This document shows positions 9,249-18,005 of a DNA stretch of 62,116 nucleotides, piece by piece. The stretch is taken from contig CBCXVS010000006.1 of NCBI GenBank assembly GCA_965178525.1, positions 1 to 62,116 on the forward strand, in the 5' to 3' direction. A model generated the notes under the pieces. It was given only the letters and a program-made list of their open reading frames with translations, had not been told where the DNA came from and did not search any database. The stretch comes from CBCXVS01 sp965178525. Lineage in GTDB: Bacteria > Tectomicrobia > Entotheonellia > Entotheonellales > Entotheonellaceae. Numbering within the stretch: position 1 is the first letter of the stretch; every line of letters begins with the position of its first letter. The position numbers and the translations under genes are program-made.

Positions 9249-11108
9249 CTATAGTTCGAGCTGACAATTTTCCAGCCGGTCGTCGGAATCGCTACATTCA
9301 TTGAATTCATTGACGCCACCGCCGTCGATGTCGTCTATGTTATCACCGCCGATCAGGGTGTCATCCCCAGCAAAGCCTCGGAGTGTGTCCATGCCGGGAC
9401 CGCCATCTATCCTATCAATGCCGTCATCGCCACACAGTGAGTCATTGCCGGGACCGCCGCTGTGTGTATCAACGCCCTGGGTCGGGGTAACGCGGCAGTC
9501 ATCACGGGGTGTGAGTTGCGTGATGCGGCTGCGGGGGCTTATGTCACCGCTGGCCTGGCCGCTATAGAGCGTGTCGTCGCCAGGGCCGCCGATCAGGCAA
9601 TCGTTACCCGTGCCACCTTCGAGCCGATCATCGTCGTCTTGGCCCAGGAGTGTATCATGGCCAGGGCCGCCGCGAATCTCGTCTCTACCGTTACCGCCGA
9701 TGATGGTGTCGTCGCCGGGGCCGCCATCGAGCCTGTCGTCGCCGGGGCCGCCATTGATAACGTCGTTGCCAGGACCGCCCCTGATGGTGTCGCTCCCCCC
9801 TCTGCCGGCGATGAAATCAGCTCCGGGTGTTCCTATGATGACGTCATCACGTTCGGTCCCAGCACAGGGGACGACAAATTCATCATTCACCGTACAACCA
9901 CCGGGCATAAACTCGATCGTCGTGCTGATACGGAATACAGCGCCATCCGTTCTGCGGTCGGCATAAAACAGATCAAAAGCGTACAGGTTCCCGCGGATGA
10001 GCTCAAGACTTCGTGCCAGCTCGTCCAGAGACACACTGACGGTTTGGGCGGCATGGAGACCGCCCAGATCGATGACCAGACCGCCATTGATGTAGACCCA
10101 CATATCATCATCGGCCGTAACGCTGAGCGTTTCCCCTCCCCGATAGATGAACTGAGAGTGAAGCTCGTAAGTAAAGTGATGATTGTGAGCGCGATCTTGA
10201 TTGCCCAAGAGCTGGTCATCGATAGGAAAAAAGGCGTCGTTCTCAAACGTGAACCCGTCCGGGTCGGTGTTCGCGGGAATGAGGCTGTAGCGGGTACTCA
10301 GATTCACACCCGGTGTGTCTCGGTACCACTGATCGAAAGCGTCCTTCCCGTGGGTCGTCAAGGTACCGTCCCCTCCGGCGTAGACAGGTTTGCTATCCTC
10401 CCCGAGGGCCGTCGCAACAATACCCCGGTCCGTGCCCCGGCCATTTTCAAAATCCGGATGGGTATCATGAAAGTCGCGAAGCGTTCCGGTAAGCGCTCTT
10501 GTGTTGTCCCTTTCGGTAGCACCAAAGACTCTGAGCCCTATGCCATTTCTGCGAAATCTGTCCAAAGGCGCATTGGTCCCTACCGTCTCCACGACCGGGA
10601 TAGATTGTCGAGCCATGGCACAACGCGGAATGCAATCACGGTCTCCCAGGGGGCAAGTGCTCGTACCAAACAACACGGAAGCCCTTGGCGAGGGAGCCTC
10701 CAGCGCCTCGATCTCAAAAGCCACGATACTGCCGGTTGAAATGGGTGGCTCCGACAGAAAGTCAAAGGACGTGAGGATATTTTGCGTGGGATCACCAGAT
10801 AAGGTGACATCTGCTCGACTTGTACCAAGCACCAAACCCTCAAAGCGATCCGCATGGGCCGTGAGAGAGAAGATATAGCGGCCTGGGACTCGAGAGGACA
10901 AAAACAGATCTACACGTTGTAAGCTCACTCCCGGGTATGCAGGGATATAAAAGCCTCTAAAAATCGGATCACCCTCAGCAGCAAAGTCGCAGTCAATCAA
11001 CAACTCCGGTAGTTCCTGCGCCCTTGTGAGAGGAAGAAAGATCANNNNNNNNNNTACTGATAAAACAATCCATCTGAGTATATAGTTTAAGGAAACGTTC
11101 CTCTGCAT
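9249..11108 (-). CDS. Fibro-slime domain protein with RTX calcium-binding repeats
   Basis: I chose the ATG at 11108 (about 619 aa) because AAGGAGAT lies 7 nt upstream and a signal peptide begins there; the longer frame starting at 11159 lacks both. A beta-rich N-terminal region is followed by a fibro-slime (PA14-like) domain at about 170-410, with RDFHDTHPDFE, the aromatic core DDDMWVYINGGLVIDLGG and the FDLFYADR segment. From about 430 there are tandem RTX nonapeptides (GGPGNDVIN, GGPGDDRLD, GGPGDDTII) that would bind Ca2+ and fold outside the cell. The signal peptide is interrupted by ten Ns, so a few residues are unknown. First gene of the probable three-gene operon with the CHAT fusion and the 386-aa secreted protein; probably an adhesin or matrix protein. 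Confidence 0.85.
   Translation of the reverse strand: MQRNVSLNYILRWIVLSVXXXXIFLPLTRAQELPELLIDCDFAAEGDPIFRGFYIPAYPGVSLQRVDLFLSSRVPGRYIFSLTAHADRFEGLVLGTSRADVTLSGDPTQNILTSFDFLSEPPISTGSIVAFEIEALEAPSPRASVLFGTSTCPLGDRDCIPRCAMARQSIPVVETVGTNAPLDRFRRNGIGLRVFGATERDNTRALTGTLRDFHDTHPDFENGRGTDRGIVATALGEDSKPVYAGGDGTLTTHGKDAFDQWYRDTPGVNLSTRYSLIPANTDPDGFTFENDAFFPIDDQLLGNQDRAHNHHFTYELHSQFIYRGGETLSVTADDDMWVYINGGLVIDLGGLHAAQTVSVSLDELARSLELIRGNLYAFDLFYADRRTDGAVFRISTTIEFMPGGCTVNDEFVVPCAGTERDDVIIGTPGADFIAGRGGSDTIRGGPGNDVINGGPGDDRLDGGPGDDTIIGGNGRDEIRGGPGHDTLLGQDDDDRLEGGTGNDCLIGGPGDDTLYSGQASGDISPRSRITQLTPRDDCRVTPTQGVDTHSGGPGNDSLCGDDGIDRIDGGPGMDTLRGFAGDDTLIGGDNIDDIDGGGVNEFNECSDSDDRLENCQLEL
11045..11054. other. Assembly gap (10 N)
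   Basis: Ten Ns fall inside the signal peptide of the fibro-slime/RTX gene. The reading frame is coherent on both sides, so the real gap is probably near this size. Confidence 0.95.
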
Positions 11109-11861
11109 CTTAGATCTCCTTCTAGTATGTGACTGAAGAGTAAAGGATGGTAAAGTCATACTCTATCAAGGCAGATCCTATGTCAGATACCTGGTAGAGC
11201 TTGTTGCATTTTGGATGAAATTGCAAGTCCTATGCTTAACAAAATACGCTACGCTTGCAGAAAAGATCCGGCCAGGATCAACGGCCATCGCCAAGCAGAA
11301 CGCACGACTGCGCACGACTGTGTTCTACGTCTGCATCTTCTAGCCTTCTAACGTAGAGATTTTGTGAAATTTTCTTGATATGTTGGAAGGAAATCTCTGC
11401 AGGCGTTTTCGGAGATCGACAGGCATTCGCGCCTATGCCGAATTCCGGTTTGGCGTCGCACGATCCTTTTGCCTCCATCTTAGGTCACCCTAGGCTTTTC
11501 TTATGTGCGTTCCGTCACAACCAGGCTGTGATGACGATCATCGCCACCGCAGCAAAATGACCTATCTTTTAGGACGGAGACGGGTAGAAACGCTCGCAAC
11601 GTCTGAGGTCGACCATGCTTCCCATGCACACGCGAGGCAAGGCCAGAACTAGAAAAATTCACGCACGCGTCTTGATAAGCGTCTCTTGTCTTGAAAAGGA
11701 GTGAAGGGCTTAGGAGCCTCAGGTCTATCATCACATACATCGAGGAAAACAGGCAGCTACGATGTCAATAGGTCATCACACACGTCACATACTGACAAGC
11801 GTTCCCAACGGCGAGACACATATGACCCTGCACATGGGTTTGAGATACAGGAGAAAAAAGC
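11109..11861. other. Intergenic region between RTX operon and MoxR operon
   Basis: About 750 bp between divergently transcribed units. It must hold the promoters of both. Short open frames here (60-80 codons on both strands) have no ribosome-binding site or recognisable content. No clear operator, riboswitch or RNA gene was seen. The final 30 bp contain the MoxR ribosome-binding site (CAGGAGAAAAAAGC). Confidence 0.6.
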
Positions 11862-12848
11862 ATGAACGACCACGAGAAGATGCTCGCGACCCTCGATGCC
11901 ATCCGGTCGGAAATCGCCAAGGTGGTGCTCGGCCAGTCAGCGCTGATTGACCAGCTACTGATTGCGCTCTTGGCTGACGGACACGTCTTACTCGAAGGGG
12001 CCCCTGGCCTGGCCAAAACGCAGGTGATCGGCGCCCTCGGCATGGCCACTGGCGGCCGCTTTCGCCGCGTCCAACTCCTGCCGGATATGTTGCCCAGCGA
12101 CATCACGGGTACGCTGATTTATCACCCGGATGAACACCGTTTTCAGCTGCAAAAGGGCCCGATCCTCGAGACCCATTTTCTGCTGGCGGATGAAATCAAT
12201 CGCACACCTCCCAAGGTCCAGGCCGCGTTTCTGCAAGCGATGCAAGAGCGGGAAGTGACCATCGGCGCCGACACCTTGGTCCTCAACGATCCGTTCATTG
12301 TCCTGGCGACGCAAAATCCGCTCGAAGAAGAGGGCACCTACCCCTTGCCCGAAGCTCAGCTCGATCGCTTTCTCTTTAAGCTCATCGTCGACTATCCAGA
12401 TGAGGCGGATGAACGCCGCATGCTCGATCTCCCGGCGCTCGACCGGCGTCAGCCCTTACAGAATGTCCGCACCATCACCTCGCCGTCCCAACTCGTCGCC
12501 ATGCGGGAACATATCATCGAGACGGTGTACGTGAGCGAGCAGCTCAAGCAGTACATCGTCCGCCTGGTGCGGGCGACGCGGCAGCCGGCGTGCTACCCGG
12601 GCTTGCAGGACTTAGGCGCGGCCATTCGCGTCGGTGCCTCCCCGCGCGGGGGCACGATGAATCTGCGCAAAGTCTGTCGGGTGATGGCGTTTCTCCATGG
12701 ACGGACGCATGTGCTGCCCGAAGATGTGAAAGCCCTCGCCCTGGACGTGTTGCGGCATCGGATCATCCTCGATATGCGGGCCGAAGGGGACGGGCTGACA
12801 ACGGCAGAGGTTGTCAGCCGCATTCTGGAGAAGGTGGAAATCCCATGA
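11862..12848 (+). CDS. moxR: MoxR-family AAA+ ATPase (MxaR-like)
   Basis: 328 aa, the standard MoxR length. Walker A is GAPGLAKT (about 47-54), Walker B is LLADEINR (about 105-112) and sensor 1 is in VLATQNP (about 145-151). MoxR ATPases act as chaperone-like motors with von Willebrand A proteins to mature or insert cofactors into enzymes. A strong ribosome-binding site (AGGAGAAAAAAGC) precedes the ATG. It overlaps the next gene by four bases (ATGA) and heads a six-gene operon in the order MoxR, DUF58, MxaA-like, vWA, TPR, vWA, the same as mxaRSACKL in methylotrophs. Confidence 0.93.
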   Translation: MNDHEKMLATLDAIRSEIAKVVLGQSALIDQLLIALLADGHVLLEGAPGLAKTQVIGALGMATGGRFRRVQLLPDMLPSDITGTLIYHPDEHRFQLQKGPILETHFLLADEINRTPPKVQAAFLQAMQEREVTIGADTLVLNDPFIVLATQNPLEEEGTYPLPEAQLDRFLFKLIVDYPDEADERRMLDLPALDRRQPLQNVRTITSPSQLVAMREHIIETVYVSEQLKQYIVRLVRATRQPACYPGLQDLGAAIRVGASPRGGTMNLRKVCRVMAFLHGRTHVLPEDVKALALDVLRHRIILDMRAEGDGLTTAEVVSRILEKVEIP

Positions 12849-13738
12849 TCGAAACCATCCTGCAGCAGGTCACCCGTATTCCGTTGGCTGTGTCCTGGCG
12901 CACGCGCCAGGTCCGCCTGGGGCAGCATCGCAGCCGCCAACGTGGCGCCGGACTCGACTTCGATCAGATCAGAGTGTATCAGCTGGGTGAGGCCGTGCGG
13001 CACATCAACTGGGCCGCCACGGCGCGTCGGGGCGGGACGGTGCCGTTGGTGAACAGCTACGATGAGGAAAAAGACCTCACTGTCCTGTTGCTGATCGACT
13101 TCAGCGCGTCGATGCATTTCGGCAGCACGCGGCGGACGAAGCGGGCGTTGGCCGCGGAAATCAGCGCCTCCCTGGTCTACTCCGCCCTGGCCGCGCACGA
13201 TCGTATCGGGTTGCTCGGGTTTGCGGCAGATGTCGTCTGCTATCTGCCGCCGCGGCAGCAACGGACGTACCAACGTCTGATTCCGGAAACCATCCTGCAA
13301 CGTGAGGCCGGACAAGGCCCGGCGCACTTTGGCGCCGCCGTCGCGCGGTTGGAGCGCTGGGTGAAACACGCGGCGCTCGTGTTTCTCATCTCGGACTTTT
13401 TGACGGATGACACCGAATCGCTCCGGCAGGCCCTGATGCGCTTGCGCCGCCGACATGATGTCATCGCGCTCGTCGTCAGGGATCCGCTGGAGGCGAACCT
13501 CCCCGCAGGACAGGGTCGCATGGTGACGCGCGACCTCGAGACCGGCGCGGTGCGTTCGTTGAGCCTGACGCGGGCGAATCAGCGCCGCATGGCGGCGCAA
13601 GCGGCGGCCAGACAGGCGCATTTGCACCGGATGTTGCAGCAGTGCAGACTGCCATCTATCACCGTGACACCCCACAGCAATTACGTGGCCGATCTCAGCC
13701 AACTCTTCCTGAGAGGCCATAGGAGAGCAAACGCATGA
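12845..13738 (+). CDS. DUF58 / MxaS-like protein
   Basis: 297 aa from the ATG that overlaps the moxR stop (ATGA); a longer upstream frame is only an overlap with moxR. The DUF58 core is clear: the conserved QLGEAVRHINWAATARRG segment, then a von Willebrand A-like MIDAS sequence DFSASM. The family always accompanies MoxR ATPases and is thought to be an adaptor or substrate-recognition component. In the mxa cluster the equivalent gene is mxaS. It overlaps the following gene by four bases, so translation of the operon is probably coupled. Confidence 0.9.
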   Translation: MIETILQQVTRIPLAVSWRTRQVRLGQHRSRQRGAGLDFDQIRVYQLGEAVRHINWAATARRGGTVPLVNSYDEEKDLTVLLLIDFSASMHFGSTRRTKRALAAEISASLVYSALAAHDRIGLLGFAADVVCYLPPRQQRTYQRLIPETILQREAGQGPAHFGAAVARLERWVKHAALVFLISDFLTDDTESLRQALMRLRRRHDVIALVVRDPLEANLPAGQGRMVTRDLETGAVRSLSLTRANQRRMAAQAAARQAHLHRMLQQCRLPSITVTPHSNYVADLSQLFLRGHRRANA

Positions 13739-14745
13739 AACGGCTCCGTATGTTATGTATCGTCCTTGTGCTCACCGGCGTGATCGGTCTGGCGGTGTAT
13801 CCCTTTGTCCGCCCGCATGCGGCGCCATCGACGCCATCCCCGCCAGTCTCCGCTGATCCATTTCCGATTGTGCCGCGGGTACACCTCATGCGTAACTACG
13901 GCTACTTTATCGGGGATCCGATTCCGCTGACCCTGGAAATCGAAGCCACGGGCGATGTGGTGCTCGACCTGGTCAATCTCCCGCAAAAAGGCGAGCAACA
14001 TGGCCGGTTTGAGATCCGTGACGTCAGGCTGACCTCGACCTCGGCCTCGAAGCAGCGCACCATCTATCAAGCCGATTACATCTTGCAATACTTTGGCGTC
14101 ACACCGCTCACGGTGCAATTTGAGCCATTGGAAATCTTGTATGCCTTGCCCGAACAGCGCGCCGCGACTACCAGTGTGTATACCTATAAGAGTCTGTTCA
14201 CTCAACCCGTCGCCATTAACCTGGCGCGTATCGGTCCCTATCGTTCGGCGCCGACTTTCGCCCCCAAAGGCCCTGTGAGCGATGAACGGACTTGGCTGAT
14301 CCGAGCCGGCTTCGCGTTCGGCGCGCTCCTGCTCGTGACGGCCCTCAGTGGATGGTACCGGGAATGGCAGCGCCGTCAGGGGCGCCGCCGTCAGACTGCA
14401 GACGCCGCGCCGACCCTTGCCGAGGTCACCCTGCACCAGCTCCGCCAAGAAAGTGAGACGTTTCGCTCTACTGAAGCGCCCGCTTCGCCAAGCGGGTCTC
14501 AGCTGAGCCACATCATCCGTCACTACCTGCAGGCGCAATACGCCCTACCAGCGTTGACCCTGACGACAGCGGAATTGACAGAGCCGCTCCATGACATGCC
14601 CGATGGCCCCGAGCTACTTGACATACTCAAGCGCTGCGATGACCTGACCTATCAAGCCCCGACGTCATCGTCAGCGGAAGAGCAGCAACTGTGGTGGGAA
14701 GCCATGACTCTGTTTGAAAAGTTGCCACAAGGAGCGTCGCCATGA
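13735..14745 (+). CDS. MxaA-like membrane protein
   Basis: 336 aa. An N-terminal membrane anchor or signal (about 5-22) is followed by a periplasmic beta-rich domain with YGYFIGDPIPLTLEIE near its start (about 47-62), a second membrane helix (about 195-212) and a cytoplasmic tail with a helical SHIIRHYLQAQYALP segment (about 252-266). This topology fits MxaA and related BatD/DUF4381 proteins. Position three of the operon, between DUF58 and the first vWA gene, supports MxaA. Its start overlaps the DUF58 stop and its stop overlaps the next start, each by four bases. MxaA proteins help Ca2+ incorporation into methanol dehydrogenase; the substrate here is unknown. Confidence 0.7.
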   Translation: MKRLRMLCIVLVLTGVIGLAVYPFVRPHAAPSTPSPPVSADPFPIVPRVHLMRNYGYFIGDPIPLTLEIEATGDVVLDLVNLPQKGEQHGRFEIRDVRLTSTSASKQRTIYQADYILQYFGVTPLTVQFEPLEILYALPEQRAATTSVYTYKSLFTQPVAINLARIGPYRSAPTFAPKGPVSDERTWLIRAGFAFGALLLVTALSGWYREWQRRQGRRRQTADAAPTLAEVTLHQLRQESETFRSTEAPASPSGSQLSHIIRHYLQAQYALPALTLTTAELTEPLHDMPDGPELLDILKRCDDLTYQAPTSSSAEEQQLWWEAMTLFEKLPQGASP

Positions 14746-15665
14746 TGGCCCTGATCCATCCTGCTTTCCTCCTTGTGGGTGCGCTTCTCCTGCTGCCGTA
14801 TGTGCTGCGGCCGCGGCAGGCGTGGCAGTATTCCTGGCTGTCATTGCTGCCATCCAAGGCCCGCGTTGGACCGGCAACCTGGATGACAACAGGGCTGACG
14901 GCGCTCGCCCTGACCCTGCTTCTCATCGCGCTTGCCAATCCCCAAAACACGGTTGTCCACACCGAAGAGACCGTGCAGGCCCGCGACATCCTGCTGACGC
15001 TCGATCTCTCCCTGAGTATGGAAGGGTTTCTCCCTGACGTGACGGAGCAGGGGGAGTCGCAGCGCAAGCTCGATCTCATCCGGCAAGCCGCCCTGACCTT
15101 TGTCCGGCAACACCATGATGACCGGCTCGGGTTGCTGGTGTTTGGCGACGAGGCGTTTGGGGTGTGGCCCCTCAGTATCGATAGTGCGACGCTGCAGGCG
15201 CGTCTGCACCACCTCGACACCCTTCTGCCCGCCAAGCTCCGAGGCACCCAAGTCGCGAAAGCGCTGCTGAAGTCGCTCGATCATATGCAGGAGCGCGGCC
15301 AAGCCACGACCAAGATGGTGCTCTTACTCACTGACGGATTGGATCGCATCAACCCGGAGGTGGCGGAACATATCCTGCAGCGCCTGCGCGAGCAGCAGAT
15401 CTGGCTCTATGTGTTGGGTCTCAAACTCGGTCGTGACGCCAGCATCGTGCGCCTCGCCCACCAGGCGCAAGGGCGGTACTTTGACATCGACAAAGCCGGT
15501 GACCTTGCCAACGCCTTTGAGGAGATCAATCGACTCGAAGCCTCTCGGGTGACGGTCACCCGAGAGGGCGAGCCCGAGCGGCTCTATCGGCTGTTTGCTT
15601 TTCCCGGCTTGATATTACTGATCGCATCGATGGCCGGCAAGGCCCTCTGGGTGCTTGACATATAA
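14742..15665 (+). CDS. von Willebrand A membrane protein (MxaC/BatA-like)
   Basis: 307 aa. Two N-terminal membrane helices (about 5-20 and 46-64), a vWA domain (about 83-265) with a complete MIDAS: DLSLS near residue 88, the later Thr region, and LLTDGLDR, then a C-terminal membrane helix (about 283-302). This is the BatA/MxaC architecture, in which the vWA domain faces the periplasm and works with the MoxR ATPase. It overlaps the previous stop by four bases and is followed 11 bp later by the TPR gene. Confidence 0.85.
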   Translation: MMALIHPAFLLVGALLLLPYVLRPRQAWQYSWLSLLPSKARVGPATWMTTGLTALALTLLLIALANPQNTVVHTEETVQARDILLTLDLSLSMEGFLPDVTEQGESQRKLDLIRQAALTFVRQHHDDRLGLLVFGDEAFGVWPLSIDSATLQARLHHLDTLLPAKLRGTQVAKALLKSLDHMQERGQATTKMVLLLTDGLDRINPEVAEHILQRLREQQIWLYVLGLKLGRDASIVRLAHQAQGRYFDIDKAGDLANAFEEINRLEASRVTVTREGEPERLYRLFAFPGLILLIASMAGKALWVLDI

Positions 15666-15676
15666 GGAGAACAACG

Positions 15677-16243
15677 ATGTTCGCACAGCGCACCAAACAT
15701 CTTCTCTACGGTTTACTCTGTCTGGGCGGCATGGCCAGTCTAGCGTTTGCCAGTTACCAACAGCACTATAGCCGTCTGGTCGCCGCCGGCCACCGCGCCG
15801 TGGCGGAACACCGCTTTGATAGCCAAGCGTACGAACAGGCCAGCCGTTTGTGGTTGGCCCGCCAGGATACCCTGATTTTCAATCGCGGCGTGATGGCCTA
15901 TCAGGCCGCGAATTTACCTCGGGCGGCGCAGTATTTCCGGCAGGTGTCAGAAGACACCGGCAGCCAGGGGTTGCGGATGCAAGCCTTGCATAATCTGGGT
16001 ATGGTCATGCTGTCGATGCAGCAGGCCCAAGGCGCCGCCGAGTTGTTCAAAGCGGCGTTGCGCCTTGAGCCCCAAGACCCCACCACGAAATTTCAGCTCG
16101 AACGCCTCTATCATTTTGCCCTCCGGCCTCAAGGCGAGTATGGAGAAGCCGCCCTCAAACAGGCGCCCGGAGCCGGTGAAGACCAAAAGCCCGGGCAGGG
16201 CAAAGACGGGCACGGCCGGGGACAATCCAAAACGGGTATTTAA
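15677..16243 (+). CDS. TPR membrane protein (MxaK-like)
   Basis: 188 aa with an N-terminal membrane anchor (about 8-25), then two or more TPR-like repeats (about 60-150) including ALHNLGMVMLSMQQAQGAAE, and a Gly/Lys-rich hydrophilic tail. AAGGAGAACAACG precedes the ATG. Size, topology and place between two vWA genes match MxaK of methylotrophs and BatC-type proteins. It probably scaffolds the two vWA proteins in the periplasm (inference). Confidence 0.7.
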   Translation: MFAQRTKHLLYGLLCLGGMASLAFASYQQHYSRLVAAGHRAVAEHRFDSQAYEQASRLWLARQDTLIFNRGVMAYQAANLPRAAQYFRQVSEDTGSQGLRMQALHNLGMVMLSMQQAQGAAELFKAALRLEPQDPTTKFQLERLYHFALRPQGEYGEAALKQAPGAGEDQKPGQGKDGHGRGQSKTGI

Positions 16244-16261
16244 GGACCTAGGGAGGATGGC

Positions 16262-17242
16262 ATGCGCTTTGTACACCCTGAAGCCCTCTGGCTCCTACTA
16301 CTTTGTCCGTTGTTGGGCCTCATCGTCCTCCTGAGCCTGCGTCGGCATGCGGCGTTGTGGCGGCGTCTTGGGGACCCGGCGCTGTTGCAGCACACGCTCC
16401 CTCGCTTTCCCCGGCTGCATCGGCCATGGGTTCGCGTCCTGCTGCTACTGTTGCCGGTGCTCAGTATTGTGGTGGCTTTGGCGGAGCCACGTGTATCGTC
16501 CGGGGAGATCCATGTGCGCGCCGGATCTCTGGACACCGTGATGGTAGTGGATGTCTCGACGAGTATGAGTGCCGAAGACGTTAGCCAACGTTCACGTCTC
16601 GCCGTGGCTCGGGACACCGCGCGTCACCTCTTGGCCGAGTTGAGAGGTAACCGGGTGGGGATCGTCACCTTTGCCGGCACGAGTTCTCGCCAGGCGGAAC
16701 TCACCGAGGATCTGAGCGTTCTGGACTTTATCGTGCAGCATTGGATCAAAGAGGGCGCTGCCGGCGTGGCGGGATCGAATCTGGCGCAGGCTATTGCAAC
16801 TGGCATGGCGCTGTTTCCGGAGAATGATACGCGTCGCAAATTGCTCGTGCTCTTTTCGGATGGTGGGCATACTGGGGAAGCGCTTGAACCCATTCTCGAC
16901 CAAGCCGTGCGCCAGAAGATCAAAATGATCACGCTCGGCCTGGGGGGCACGCAGCCGTCACGGATTCCGCAATACGACGAACAGCATCGATTTACGGGTT
17001 ATATGCAGGTCGATGGCGACGTGATCACCACCCGGTTACACGCCGCGCCCTTGCAGCGTATTGCGGCCACGACCGGTGGGACGTATCGGCACGTGCAGCA
17101 TCGGGGTGGGGGGCGGAATCTGCTGACTCCCGACACCGTGACCGGCGACGTCCTGACGCGCGGCGAACAGCCGCTTTTTCAGCTCTTTCTCCTCCTGGGG
17201 CTTCTCGCTTTTGGAGTCCACACGCTCGCTGCACGTCTATAA
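16262..17242 (+). CDS. von Willebrand A membrane protein (MxaL/BatB-like)
   Basis: 326 aa, last gene of the operon. Two N-terminal membrane helices (about 8-25 and 57-74), a vWA domain (about 93-280) with MIDAS DVSTSMS, the middle Ser/Thr region and LFSDGGHTG, then a C-terminal membrane helix (about 305-322). This is MxaL/BatB architecture. The ribosome-binding site AGGGAGGATGGC lies just upstream, 18 bp after the TPR gene. The operon ends in a palindrome at 17238-17273. Confidence 0.85.
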   Translation: MRFVHPEALWLLLLCPLLGLIVLLSLRRHAALWRRLGDPALLQHTLPRFPRLHRPWVRVLLLLLPVLSIVVALAEPRVSSGEIHVRAGSLDTVMVVDVSTSMSAEDVSQRSRLAVARDTARHLLAELRGNRVGIVTFAGTSSRQAELTEDLSVLDFIVQHWIKEGAAGVAGSNLAQAIATGMALFPENDTRRKLLVLFSDGGHTGEALEPILDQAVRQKIKMITLGLGGTQPSRIPQYDEQHRFTGYMQVDGDVITTRLHAAPLQRIAATTGGTYRHVQHRGGGRNLLTPDTVTGDVLTRGEQPLFQLFLLLGLLAFGVHTLAARL

Positions 17243-17273
17243 AGATGAGTAGACATGTCTGCTGCGCTTTATA
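17238..17273 (+). terminator. Palindrome at end of MoxR operon
   Basis: TATAAAG (17238-17244) pairs with CTTTATA (17267-17273), and an inner AGACATGTCT palindrome adds a second stem. It begins inside the last codons of the final vWA gene. There is no T-run, so it could be a non-canonical terminator or a protein-binding palindrome. Confidence 0.35.
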
Positions 17274-17293
17274 AACATGATACGATAGAGGCG

Positions 17294-17311
17294 GACATCT
17301 TCAGCATGCCA
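17294..17311 (+). repeat. 18-bp inverted repeat, left copy (island boundary)
   Basis: GACATCTTCAGCATGCCA is the exact reverse complement of 20071-20088. The two copies bracket the 24-aa ORF, pYEATS, TIR-like and VapBC genes. They may be the ends of an acquired island. Confidence 0.55.
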
Positions 17312-17526
17312 AACAAGGAGATCAAGGAGTAAGATCAAAGGACCAAAGTGCTTGATTTAGGATCATGCACTCTGGCATTTCGATTTCCCTTGCTTCAAAT
17401 TTCCTATTCTAAAATATTATTATTTACTTCTAGTAAGTTAAATGCACTTATTGTTTTAAAGAAATCTCCATAGGCAGATAGTTGGCTTTCAAGAGAAATT
17501 TTTTGTAACTCGTGCTTGTTATTAAT

Positions 17527-17601
17527 CTATGTTACCCATACAGTAATTCCTGCTCCTATGAGAGCGGCAAAGCAGGTTCCTAAGAACGTGACTGCTGCCA
17601 T
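17527..17601 (-). CDS. Small hydrophobic membrane peptide, 24 aa
   Basis: Reading the minus strand from ATG at 17601 gives 24 codons and a TAG at 17529-17527. The peptide (MAAVTFLGTCF then AALIGAGITVWVT) is one uninterrupted transmembrane helix. A strong Shine-Dalgarno, GGAGG, lies 8 nt upstream. It is too short to judge by homology. It sits in the AT-rich left part of the accessory island. It could be a small membrane toxin or a regulatory membrane peptide; function unknown. Confidence 0.45.
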   Translation of the reverse strand: MAAVTFLGTCFAALIGAGITVWVT

Positions 17602-18005
17602 GGGGTTTCCTCCGTGTTAGATGGGTGTTGAAGCCGTAGCCTTTATACCCAGTAGATTTTTACATTCGACTTGCACAACGGTGAGAATCTGGTGCCGGAT
17701 GATGTTCTGTGTAGCAAGCGGTCAAAGTCTCCTTGATTGATTATAACCGTTTCCATATTTAGGGTCACAAGCATATTTAGCACAAAGCTGGAGCCATGGG
17801 GTCAGGTTGCCCACAAGGCCGGGGTCAGTTCTTTAGTTTATACCGACGGCATATGAGAGAGTGTCGGAGCCCCACGGGTCGGACTACGGGACGAGGTGCT
17901 GATCTCATGGGCAAGAAGCAGGAGCGTGCAAAGTCAAGAACGGATCTTCATCCCTACTGCTATCCGTTGGGGGAAAAAATGCGCTCGTCATTTTTATCTG
18001 CGTAT
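17602..18005. other. Intergenic region, left part of accessory island
   Basis: About 400 bp without a supported gene. A plus-strand frame starting at 17796 runs across the pYEATS gene on the other strand and is judged a shadow. No promoter, terminator or RNA gene was convincing. Confidence 0.5.

Noticed and set aside
9249..9800. Possible DNA-level tandem repeat array
   Set aside because: The periodicity is the coding of RTX nonapeptides, not an independent repeat.
9462..10739. 425-codon open frame on the plus strand
   Set aside because: It is antisense to the fibro-slime/RTX gene; its length comes from the GC-rich repetitive RTX codons. The minus-strand protein has clear domains.
12593..13720. 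375-codon open frame on the minus strand
   Set aside because: Antisense to the DUF58 gene and the end of moxR; it has no ribosome-binding site or domain.
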